Shown here in pieces: positions 32,899 through 40,712 of a stretch of 64,000 nt of DNA; position 1 is the first letter of the stretch; each line of letters starts with the position of its first letter. The stretch is from Cytobacillus oceanisediminis. Its GTDB lineage: Bacteria > Bacillota > Bacilli > Bacillales > Cytobacillaceae. The notes below the pieces were generated by a model, which was given only the letters and a program-made list of their open reading frames with translations, had not been told where the DNA came from and searched no databases. The translations under genes were made by a program, and so were the position numbers. The stretch covers positions 124,001 to 188,000 of the forward strand of contig NZ_QGTW01000005.1 of NCBI RefSeq assembly GCF_003182355.1, read 5' to 3'.

Positions 32899-33867
32899 CT
32901 ACATTTGGAATAAAAGTGTTCCCCAAGCCAAACCTGAACCATATGCACAAAACAAAAGCTTATCTCCTTTTTTCACTAACCCTTTTCTTCGTGCTTCATC
33001 TAAAGCAATTAACGACGAAGCACCACCTGTATTCCCAAATTTATCATTATTTATATGGGTCTTATTGAGAGGGACGCTAAACATTTTCATAATATTTTGG
33101 ATAATATTAATATTTGCTTGATGGAAAATATAGAAATCTACTTCATTTGGATTGAAATTGGACTGTTTTAATACATTATTGATCGATTGCGGGACGATCG
33201 AATGCCCAAAATCCCAAACTGCTTGACCATCCATCTCTACATTCTCTGAAATAGTACCAAGAGTGCCTCCCGTGGGCCACCACGCTGATTTTGCCATTGT
33301 CCCTTCAACACCAAAATCATATCCAAGAACACCTTGTTCTTTCCCACATAACGTTAAAACAACAGCCCCTGATCCATCTGCTAGAAAACAAGCGGTATTC
33401 CTATATTTCCAATCAATGAATTTGGTATAAATTTCTGTACAAATCACCAAAACATTCTTAAAATTATATGGATCCATATATTTTATCCCAGTTAATAAGG
33501 CAAATGCAGAATTAGGGCATCCTCCAACATTCATATCAAACGCAATGGAATTTTTTGCCCCTAGTTCAGCCTGTACAAAACAAGCAGTAGCCGGTGATTT
33601 CACATCGGAATTAATAGATGCAAGAATGATAAGGTCAATATCCTCCGCCTCTATATTTGCATCTGTTAATGCTCTTTTTGCTGCTTCGATTGAAAGGGTT
33701 GAAATTTGGTCCTCTTTTCCGGCAACCCTCCGTTCTTTAATCCCATATTTCGATTGAATCCATTCATCTGTCGTCTCCATTAATTGTTCTAAGTCTTTAT
33801 TAGTTAAAACATTTTCAGGCAGGAAACTACCTGTACCGATAATTTTAGCTGACCATGCTTCATTCAC
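32899..33867 (-). CDS. KAS III (FabH-like) condensing enzyme, paralogue F
   Basis: A ~322-residue thiolase-fold enzyme that should condense an acyl-thioester with a malonyl-type extender, or transfer an acyl group. The full Cys-His-Asn triad is present: C117 in NVGGCPNS, H249 in FHQANINI and N279 in KFGNTGGAS (numbered from GTG at 33867). GAGGAG lies 9 bases before this GTG, whereas a TTG three codons earlier touches it. The GTGSFLP and TTDEWI segments match FabH. It is the last intact gene of the leftward operon, 27-36 bases after the previous one. Confidence 0.9.
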   Translation of the reverse strand: MNEAWSAKIIGTGSFLPENVLTNKDLEQLMETTDEWIQSKYGIKERRVAGKEDQISTLSIEAAKRALTDANIEAEDIDLIILASINSDVKSPATACFVQAELGAKNSIAFDMNVGGCPNSAFALLTGIKYMDPYNFKNVLVICTEIYTKFIDWKYRNTACFLADGSGAVVLTLCGKEQGVLGYDFGVEGTMAKSAWWPTGGTLGTISENVEMDGQAVWDFGHSIVPQSINNVLKQSNFNPNEVDFYIFHQANINIIQNIMKMFSVPLNKTHINNDKFGNTGGASSLIALDEARRKGLVKKGDKLLFCAYGSGLAWGTLLFQM

Positions 33868-33903
33868 TTTTTTCAACTCCTCAAAAAATAATGCCCTTTC
33901 CTA

Positions 33904-34905
33904 TCAGACTTCTAAAATGGACCCAAGCCACGATATTCCAACTCCTGCAGATAAAGTTAAAATCTTTTCTCCGCGTCTTGGCTGATAGATGTTGAACAGA
34001 TTATTTAAATCACAAATAAATCCTGGTGCCCCTAAATCCCCTTGACTTTCCAAAAAGGGGAAATTAGTACGGCTCCTATCAAATTCTAAAACATCGATAA
34101 GCTTTTCCATTAAATCCTTCCTGCCAGAAGGAAGCAGTAAATAGGAAATATCACTTAGTGATAATTTCGACTTTTCAAGAAGTTCATTTGTTATATATAA
34201 GTAATTTTTAATATTGTTCTCTCTTAAAAGGTTGGCACTGTCTGTATTAAAAAAGCTATACTCATTCTCACGAATGGCAGTTTGTTTTTGTCTTTCCATA
34301 TCCGCAAATTTTGTACCACTGCTTAGAAAGGCAAAATCGTAAAACCTTCCATCTGTTACTCCCGCAAATTCTCCTAATTTATTTTTGACATTTGTACCTT
34401 TTTCCAGCAATATAGCTGCTCCTGTATCTCCAAAAATTAATCCAGCTGCAGTCCGGTTGGTGGTGTAAGGTTCCCAATTTTCACCTGACACAATTAAGGC
34501 ATGTTTCCAATCTTTCGTATTTAATAACAAGTCCTTCGCTATTTTTAATGACATTGGAACCCCACCACAGCCTAGCATCACCTCAAAACCAATTGCTTTT
34601 TTCAGCCCTAGTTCATAACATACTTTTGCTGAGGGTGACCAAATAAGATAGTCTGGTGGAGTGGCACCAACATATATAACAATATTGATTTGATCCAAAG
34701 ATACAGTTGATTCATTTATTAAAGATTTTGCTGCTTTAATTGCAAGATCCGTTGGGGATTCCGAATGATTCGCAACCCGAACAGACGATACACCAATTTT
34801 ATTAAACGTTTTTTTTGAGATTTGCTCCGTTTTTAACAAATAATCTGTTTTGACCATTTCGGCAGGCTGATAGACCGCCGTTCCTTTTACGCCGATAAAT
34901 TCCAT
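33904..34905 (-). CDS. KAS III-like protein with altered triad, paralogue E
   Basis: A 333-residue KAS III-fold protein. The nucleophile is kept (C113 in MLGCGGVP), but the His position reads LLLPSGRKD (P259/S260 in place of HQ) and the Asn position reads SQGDLGAP (D290). Decarboxylative condensation should therefore be impaired. CerJ-type KAS III acyltransferases show that this fold can transfer acyl groups to other acceptors. The FGDTGAAILLEKG core is intact, arguing against simple decay. GGAGGG lies 8 bases before the ATG. Confidence 0.85.
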   Translation of the reverse strand: MEFIGVKGTAVYQPAEMVKTDYLLKTEQISKKTFNKIGVSSVRVANHSESPTDLAIKAAKSLINESTVSLDQINIVIYVGATPPDYLIWSPSAKVCYELGLKKAIGFEVMLGCGGVPMSLKIAKDLLLNTKDWKHALIVSGENWEPYTTNRTAAGLIFGDTGAAILLEKGTNVKNKLGEFAGVTDGRFYDFAFLSSGTKFADMERQKQTAIRENEYSFFNTDSANLLRENNIKNYLYITNELLEKSKLSLSDISYLLLPSGRKDLMEKLIDVLEFDRSRTNFPFLESQGDLGAPGFICDLNNLFNIYQPRRGEKILTLSAGVGISWLGSILEV

Positions 34906-34965
34906 TCTCTCACCCTCCTAACCTCTTAATGCCCTATGTAAAGTCGTACATGCTATATTTTAAAT

Positions 34966-35946
34966 TTAATATTCTAGTATAAATCCATAGAACTCCATTT
35001 GCCCAAAAATAATGCAACCTAACAAGTCACCTTTTTTTACTAATCCATCTTCGATTGCCCATTTTAAGGTAATAAAAACATCATGCCCCCCAAAGTGACC
35101 AGCTTTTTCGATATAATGTGCTGGTGTTTTATCCTCTGGAACTCCTAAGTGCTTCATTAATTCTAGTGAAAAGTACTTTTGCTGGTGCACCATAAAAATC
35201 CTGTCTAAATCTTCCACTCTACAGCCATACTTGTCACAGGCAATTTGCAATGCTTCTGCGGTCATATTATAGACAAATGGTTTAATTTCTTTTTTAAACT
35301 TGTCCATATTAAACTTGACATTTTCCCAAATAGATCCATTAAACTCTGTCTCATTTGTAAAAGGGACCTTTGTTCCACCTTTTTCAAGTAAGCCAAGTTC
35401 GGGAAGCTTATCGGTAATCTGGACAAATTCTTTTAATTGAAGCTGATTTGCCTTTCTATTTAAAACAATTGAGCAAGCTCCGTCGCCAATAAATTGTGGA
35501 AACGTTCCGCCGCTTAATTGTTCAGAGCAGACGATGAGAACATTTTCAAGTGTCTCATCAGCTCTTAATTGGTCATAGGCAATTAGAAGCATAGCCCCTA
35601 GGGCATTACATCCACCATATATATCTAGTGTTGTCGAGTTAATTGCTCCAACTTCATCTTGAACCTTTGCTGAAAACTGCCACATATGGTATTCAGCATT
35701 CCAGCAATTCGCAATGATCAAGTCGACATCTTCCGGTTTTACACTTGCTTCCTCGAGAGCCTTTCGTGCAGAGTGAACACCCAATGTTGTTGGATCTTCT
35801 TCAGGCTGTGCCTGCCAAATTTCAATACATTCTAACCGATCGTATATTTTCTTCGGTAAGCCAGCTTTTTCTGCAATGACCGAAGTAGGTACTTTATTCT
35901 TTGGAAGCTCAACGCCAATCGAGGCTATCCCAATCCCCACAATCAC
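34966..35946 (-). CDS. KAS III-like protein with Asn-to-His change, paralogue D
   Basis: A 326-residue KAS III-fold protein. C113 (YGGCNALG) and H254 (MVHQQKYF) are kept, but the third residue, normally in KYGN, reads KAGHFGGH (H284). The N-terminal half lacks the usual DEWI/GI-RR segment and instead has LPKKIYDRLECIEIWQAQPE, so its partner or substrate surface differs from FabH. The start is GTG at 35946 or the GTG two codons later; AAGGAG favours the later one. It begins 12 bases after the previous gene. Confidence 0.85.
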   Translation of the reverse strand: MIVGIGIASIGVELPKNKVPTSVIAEKAGLPKKIYDRLECIEIWQAQPEEDPTTLGVHSARKALEEASVKPEDVDLIIANCWNAEYHMWQFSAKVQDEVGAINSTTLDIYGGCNALGAMLLIAYDQLRADETLENVLIVCSEQLSGGTFPQFIGDGACSIVLNRKANQLQLKEFVQITDKLPELGLLEKGGTKVPFTNETEFNGSIWENVKFNMDKFKKEIKPFVYNMTAEALQIACDKYGCRVEDLDRIFMVHQQKYFSLELMKHLGVPEDKTPAHYIEKAGHFGGHDVFITLKWAIEDGLVKKGDLLGCIIFGQMEFYGFILEY

Positions 35947-35958
35947 TCACTCCTTCTA

Positions 35959-36930
35959 TTAAACTTTCACAATCGCCGCACTAAAATTTCCATCTGCGCT
36001 TAGAGACACAACCGCTACATTAGACCCCTTATCAATCCGGCTGTCATGCATCATTTTATCAAGCGCAATCAATGTTCCCGCCGAACCCATATAGCCATTA
36101 TCGGATACCGTTTCTAACACTTTCGTATTCGGTATTTGCAGACACTCTACAAATTGGCTGGAAATGGAAGGCGTATGAGAATGAAAAACGAATAAATCAA
36201 TATCAGGAAGTTCTAATCGCGCTTTCACCAAAGCCTTTGCTAAGACATTAGCAGAAATGCTTACAGTTAATCCCTTTAGTTCATGATAGTGTTCATCATT
36301 GTGGACCTTAAAAACAAATTCCCCGTTTTTAATATTTTCCTCCACTAACGGATGTCGATATCCGCCAATTGCTAAGTAATTGATATCATGGTATTTCCCG
36401 ACTGTCTTCGAGGAAAAGGAGATAAATTGAAAATCTTCATGACCTTTTTTAAAATGAGCAACTGCAGAACCGTCACCTAAAATCGCTTCCCCTAATGCCC
36501 GATTTTCACTGTGGTATTCCCAATGACTAGATGCCCCAATAAATGAGTGGGTATCCTCGCTATTAACCTTTAAATGGTCAATAGCAAATTTACAACCTAG
36601 TAACGAGGAGTTACCACCTTGAAACATATTATAGGTAACTGTCCTATTTACCCCAACTCTACTTAAAAGACTTCTGCTATTCATTAAATATAAATGATCA
36701 GCAAATGAATCATTCATGTAGATAAAATGTTCAACATTGCCTGCGTCAATATTTGATTTTTGAAAGATATCCATAAACGCACTTTCTGCCATCATAAAAG
36801 TGGTTAGGTTTTTATCTGCTGTAGAAACAGCTTGGACAGAACCATCATGAAGTCTGAATTCCTTTTTAACGTCAGGGGTAAAAACTCCAACTGATTTTAA
36901 CCCAATCGGAATATTAGTCATTATATTCAT
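35959..36930 (-). CDS. KAS III-like protein lacking the catalytic Cys, paralogue C
   Basis: A 323-residue KAS III-fold protein. At the nucleophile position it reads FQGGNSSL, so the cysteine is replaced by Asn (N107). The His (H250 in VFHSHTPS) and Asn (N278 in SDNGYMGSAG) regions remain. It cannot form the usual acyl-enzyme and may act as a decarboxylase-like, structural or heterodimer partner. The ATG at 36930 follows AAAGGGG and overlaps the end of the dehydrogenase gene by 17 bases, indicating coupled translation. Confidence 0.82.
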   Translation of the reverse strand: MNIMTNIPIGLKSVGVFTPDVKKEFRLHDGSVQAVSTADKNLTTFMMAESAFMDIFQKSNIDAGNVEHFIYMNDSFADHLYLMNSRSLLSRVGVNRTVTYNMFQGGNSSLLGCKFAIDHLKVNSEDTHSFIGASSHWEYHSENRALGEAILGDGSAVAHFKKGHEDFQFISFSSKTVGKYHDINYLAIGGYRHPLVEENIKNGEFVFKVHNDEHYHELKGLTVSISANVLAKALVKARLELPDIDLFVFHSHTPSISSQFVECLQIPNTKVLETVSDNGYMGSAGTLIALDKMMHDSRIDKGSNVAVVSLSADGNFSAAIVKV

Positions 36931-37750
36931 AGAACCCCTTTCCAACTTTTCTGCCGATATGGCCTTCATATACTTTCTGTCTGATCACAGGACTTGCATT
37001 GTAGCGGTCATCTCCCATCATTTCTCTCATTGAATCCAGCCCTCTTAAAGCAACATCAATCCCAACTAAATCTGCTAACTTTAATGGACCAACTGGCAAA
37101 CTCATCCCGATTTGCGCCGCGCGGTCAATCGTCTCTGCATCTGCAACACCCTGCATATAGATTAAAGCTGCCTCATTGACAACCGCCTGGACCAAACGAC
37201 TAATAACAAAGCCTGGAAAGTCTTTAACCACTAAAGGTTCTTTGTTGATTAACAAACTATATTCTTTTGCTTTGACGATGGTTTCTTCACTTGTTTCAGC
37301 CCCTTTAATGACTTCAACAATTGTCATTCGGGTAACAGGTGAACAGAAATGCATTCCGACTACCCTGCTTTTGTTCGTGACTACCTGCGCAATGAAACCG
37401 ACAGGGATTGTTGAAGTCGTTGTGGCTAAAATCGTTTCTGCATGACATTTTTCCTCAAGCTTTTTGAAAACCTCATGTTTAAGGTCTTTTTGTTCATGGA
37501 CAGCTTCGATCGCCAATTCCACATCGCCATCAAAATCCTCCATTGTAACCGGAACAATGTTTGAAAGGACTTGATTGAACTCTTCCTGGGTGATGTGCTT
37601 TTTCCTTAACTCTTTTTCCAAATACGGTTTCATTTTGTTTTCGCCTTTTCTTGTCACCGTTATAACCTCAAAGCCGTACCTTGCAAAACAATGTGCGATT
37701 CCTTGTCCCATTAACCCAATACCGATAACAGCCACCCTGCGTTTGTTCAT
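36914..37750 (-). CDS. 3-hydroxyacyl-CoA dehydrogenase
   Basis: A 278-residue FadB/Hbd/PaaH-type enzyme that interconverts 3-hydroxyacyl- and 3-oxoacyl-thioesters with NAD(H). The NAD motif GIGLMGQG is at 10-17, the catalytic His is H134 (VGMHFCSP) and Glu E146 (VEVIKG). Two family positions differ: HFxNP reads HFCSP, and the late Asn of GFIxNR is Ser (S184 in GFVISR). AGGAGAAAG precedes the ATG. Its start overlaps the stop of paralogue B as TAATG. Within the operon it probably reduces or oxidises the beta-position of the KAS III product. Confidence 0.88.
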   Translation of the reverse strand: MNKRRVAVIGIGLMGQGIAHCFARYGFEVITVTRKGENKMKPYLEKELRKKHITQEEFNQVLSNIVPVTMEDFDGDVELAIEAVHEQKDLKHEVFKKLEEKCHAETILATTTSTIPVGFIAQVVTNKSRVVGMHFCSPVTRMTIVEVIKGAETSEETIVKAKEYSLLINKEPLVVKDFPGFVISRLVQAVVNEAALIYMQGVADAETIDRAAQIGMSLPVGPLKLADLVGIDVALRGLDSMREMMGDDRYNASPVIRQKVYEGHIGRKVGKGFYEYND

Positions 37751-38784
37751 TAATCTTTCTCCTCACATATAAAGTCGCTGCGATCGCTCCAGCGAAGAGC
37801 AATCGAACCGTAAGATAATCCGGCGCCAAATGCCAATAAAAAGATGACTTTTCCTGGTGTAAGAAGTCCATCATCAACAGCTTCCGTTAAAGCTACTGGC
37901 ATGGAAGCACCAGACATATTGCCGTATTTTGTTACATTGACCAATGCCTTCTCATAAGGTACCCCAACTTTTTCCAACCCTTGCTTGATGATATTGGCAT
38001 TCGCTTGATGAGTAAGGAAAAAGTCCACTTCATTGATAGGAATGTTCGTCGCTTCCGACATTTCTTCTGCCATTTTGGGAATAATGGAAGTGCCAAATTC
38101 AAATACACTTTTCCCATCCATATGGAAATATTGCAGCCCATCATCGATGTTTTCTTTCGTTAACCGCAAAGCATCCCCGCCTCCGGGGACATAGGCTGCA
38201 TAATAGCCTGATGGCTCTGACCCTAATTTTGTATGGATGATGCCTGTGTCATTTTTCGTGGCACGAAGGATATAGCATCCTGCACCATCCCCCAAAATGA
38301 CGCACGTTGTCCGATCCTTCCAGTTAACGACTCTTGAATTTAACTCTGGTATGACCACTGCAACGGTTTTATATGTACCATCTGCGATAAACCGTGCCCC
38401 AACAGATAACGAAAAGACCCCTCCTGGGCAGCCTCCGGACCTAACATCAAACCCCGGAGTTCCTGTCATACCGAGCTTGTTCATCATTAAACAAGCCATT
38501 TGTGGACTTTTATGATCTGGAGTATTTGAACCGGATATAACTAAATCGATTTCGTCCAAAGAAATACCTGCGCGCTTGACCGCATCTAATAGAGCTTTTA
38601 CTCCCATGTCGGAAGTATGCTCACTTTCCGATGCAACTCTTCTTTCTTTTATTCCGGTTTTTTCAGTGATCCACTCATCAGAGGTATCAACAATTTTCTC
38701 TAAATCAAAATTGGTGACAACCTTTTCAGGCAAATACTTCCCTGTAGACAAGATCCCAACATTTTGTACATATTGATTTTTCAT
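37750..38784 (-). CDS. KAS III (FabH-like) condensing enzyme, paralogue B
   Basis: A 344-residue enzyme with a complete triad: C119 (RSGGCPGG), H259 (THQANANI) and N289 (KYGNMSGAS). SDEWITEKTGIKERRV is the FabH N-terminal signature. It shares the GGCP active-site motif with paralogue F, so these two form a pair. The ATG at 38784 was chosen because GGGGAGG lies 5 bases upstream; an upstream in-frame GTG at 38892 has no ribosome site. This leaves a ~115-base gap after paralogue A, the largest inside the operon. Confidence 0.9.
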   Translation of the reverse strand: MKNQYVQNVGILSTGKYLPEKVVTNFDLEKIVDTSDEWITEKTGIKERRVASESEHTSDMGVKALLDAVKRAGISLDEIDLVISGSNTPDHKSPQMACLMMNKLGMTGTPGFDVRSGGCPGGVFSLSVGARFIADGTYKTVAVVIPELNSRVVNWKDRTTCVILGDGAGCYILRATKNDTGIIHTKLGSEPSGYYAAYVPGGGDALRLTKENIDDGLQYFHMDGKSVFEFGTSIIPKMAEEMSEATNIPINEVDFFLTHQANANIIKQGLEKVGVPYEKALVNVTKYGNMSGASMPVALTEAVDDGLLTPGKVIFLLAFGAGLSYGSIALRWSDRSDFICEEKD

Positions 38785-38899
38785 CATGTCCTCCCCATTT
38801 GCAAAAATTCTTTCTATTCCAAGAAGATACGATACAAATACAAGGTTCATGCATTTTCGCCATTCCGTTTCTGTCAAATTAGGAAATGTCACTTTTTAT

Positions 38900-39967
38900 T
38901 TATTCAAAGTTCGCAGAATCCATCGAAAACTGGACTAACATCGAGCCCCAAAAATAGCCTGCACCAATCGTCGCAAAAACAAGGAAATCATTATGCTTAA
39001 TTTTTCCTGCATTTAAAGCCTCATATAAAACGACAGGTAAGGTTGCCGCACTTGTATTTCCGTATTTCATGACATTGCAAAATGTCTTTTCCATAGGCAT
39101 TTGTAACTGGTTCATACATTCTTTAATAATATTTAGGTTCGCTTGATGAAATAAAAATAAGTCGATATCCTCTTTTCTGAATCCATGTTTTCCCAGTAAA
39201 ATTAAAACCGACTCAGGTAGATAAGTGGTCGCACTTTTCCAAACGCTCCTGCCATCCATATGGAGATATTGTTTTCCCGCCATCAAACTCTCTTGATTAT
39301 GCGGGGACATCGAGCCTCCGCTTGGAATGTGAACGTCCATCGCCAGCTTCGAATGAAGATCCCAGCCAAAAATCCCTGCGCTGACTCCTTTTTTCATTCT
39401 TCTTAGGACGATCGCCCCTGCAGCGTCGCCAAAAAAGACATATGTGGAACGGTCATCCGGATTGATAATACGGGACATGGCCTCTGCGCCAATCACCAAT
39501 ACATTTTTATGGTTTGGATTCATCAAAAAATGGGTACCTAACACCATTCCATATAGAGTCCCTGCACACGCGACTTGATTTAAGTCAATTGGCAAGGCCT
39601 TGGAAGCCCCGATCGCTTCTTTAACAATTAAGGCCGTTGAAGGCAGGATATAGTCAGGGGTAAAGGTCGTGATGATAATCGCATCTATATCCCCCGCTGC
39701 GATCCCCGCATTGGCCAGCGCTTCATTTGCGGCCATAATGCACATATGAGAAGTTGCTTTTTCTTTATCTAGATGCCTCCTTTCCTCAATTCCGGTTTTT
39801 GCGACAATCCATTCATTGGTTGTATCGATTTTTTGTTCCAGCTCTTGATTCGTAATCACGTTACTGGGAACATAAGAGCCCATCCCTAAGATCCCGACAT
39901 TTACCTCTGTAAGCGTGGAAATTGACTTGACCGCATCATTTCTTTCCTTAGTAATGGTTATACCCAC
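38900..39967 (-). CDS. KAS III (FabH-like) condensing enzyme, paralogue A
   Basis: A 355-residue enzyme with the most FabH-like site of the set: C134 (LNQVACAGTLYG), H274 (FHQANLNI) and N304 (KYGNTSAAT). The N-terminus has an extra ~22 residues. The start is a GTG at 39967 lying inside the end of the SDR gene, with GGAGG 6 bases upstream, so translation is coupled by a 10-base overlap. It probably initiates or extends the chain with an acyl-CoA starter and a malonyl-type donor. Confidence 0.9.
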   Translation of the reverse strand: MGITITKERNDAVKSISTLTEVNVGILGMGSYVPSNVITNQELEQKIDTTNEWIVAKTGIEERRHLDKEKATSHMCIMAANEALANAGIAAGDIDAIIITTFTPDYILPSTALIVKEAIGASKALPIDLNQVACAGTLYGMVLGTHFLMNPNHKNVLVIGAEAMSRIINPDDRSTYVFFGDAAGAIVLRRMKKGVSAGIFGWDLHSKLAMDVHIPSGGSMSPHNQESLMAGKQYLHMDGRSVWKSATTYLPESVLILLGKHGFRKEDIDLFLFHQANLNIIKECMNQLQMPMEKTFCNVMKYGNTSAATLPVVLYEALNAGKIKHNDFLVFATIGAGYFWGSMLVQFSMDSANFE

Positions 39968-40695
39968 ATTAATCCTCCATTCACTTCTAATACATGTCCA
40001 TTAATATAATTGCTTTCATCACTGGCTAAAAACACGAGACTCGAAGCCAATTCATTTCCATAGCCAGGTCTTCCTGATGCAAACCTAGGTTTATACTTAT
40101 CCCAAACTTTTTCCCTGCTCATTAATTCCTCGCCCATTCCTTCTTCAAAAACGCCAGGCTGGATACAATTGACGGTAATGTTGCCTATGCGAGGCAGCTC
40201 AATCGCCAACACTTTCGTTAACATTTCGACTCCCGCTTTCGCCGTACAGTAATTGGCTTGACCGATATTTACCCTTGTAGCGGCAGCTGAAGAAATGTTA
40301 ATGATTTTCCCATATCCCTGATCTATAAAATAAGGCAAAACCGCTTTGCTGCATATAAACGGCCCTGTTAAATTGGTATTGATGACTTCATTCCAGTCAT
40401 CAAGAGACATATCTTTAAATAAATGGTCCCGATTAATCCCTGCATTATTCACCAGCACATCGATTTGCGCATATTGATTGAACACACGCTCTAATACTTT
40501 TTTGGTAGATTCCAAACATCCAACATCCTGCTGATAATAAGAAACCTGTTCATATTGGTATACCCATTCAGGCTGTACGGAAGAGCGGCCAGTGATAATC
40601 ACTTCCCCGCCCTCAGCCGCACACCCTAATGCCATCGATTTTCCCAATCCTCTGCTCCCGCCGGTAATGAGAATAACTCTATTGCGTAACTTCAT
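39958..40695 (-). CDS. FabG-like short-chain dehydrogenase
   Basis: A 245-residue classical SDR, likely a 3-oxoacyl-thioester reductase using NADPH. TGGSRGLG is at 11-18, NNAG at 83-86, and the catalytic Ser/Tyr/Lys are in INISSAAA and Y149-K153 (NYCTAKAG). The tail YINGHVLEVNGGLMWV is typical. It lies 17 bases after the permease gene and overlaps paralogue A. Together with the dehydrogenase at 36.9 kb, the operon has two beta-carbon redox enzymes but no dehydratase or enoyl reductase. Confidence 0.9.
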   Translation of the reverse strand: MKLRNRVILITGGSRGLGKSMALGCAAEGGEVIITGRSSVQPEWVYQYEQVSYYQQDVGCLESTKKVLERVFNQYAQIDVLVNNAGINRDHLFKDMSLDDWNEVINTNLTGPFICSKAVLPYFIDQGYGKIINISSAAATRVNIGQANYCTAKAGVEMLTKVLAIELPRIGNITVNCIQPGVFEEGMGEELMSREKVWDKYKPRFASGRPGYGNELASSLVFLASDESNYINGHVLEVNGGLMWV

Positions 40696-40712
40696 TGCGC
40701 CTCTCCTTTAAC

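Noticed and set aside
37750..38892. Longer start (GTG 38892) for KAS III paralogue B
   Set aside because: The extra 36 residues have no match to FabH N-termini and no ribosome site; ATG 38784 has GGGGAGG.
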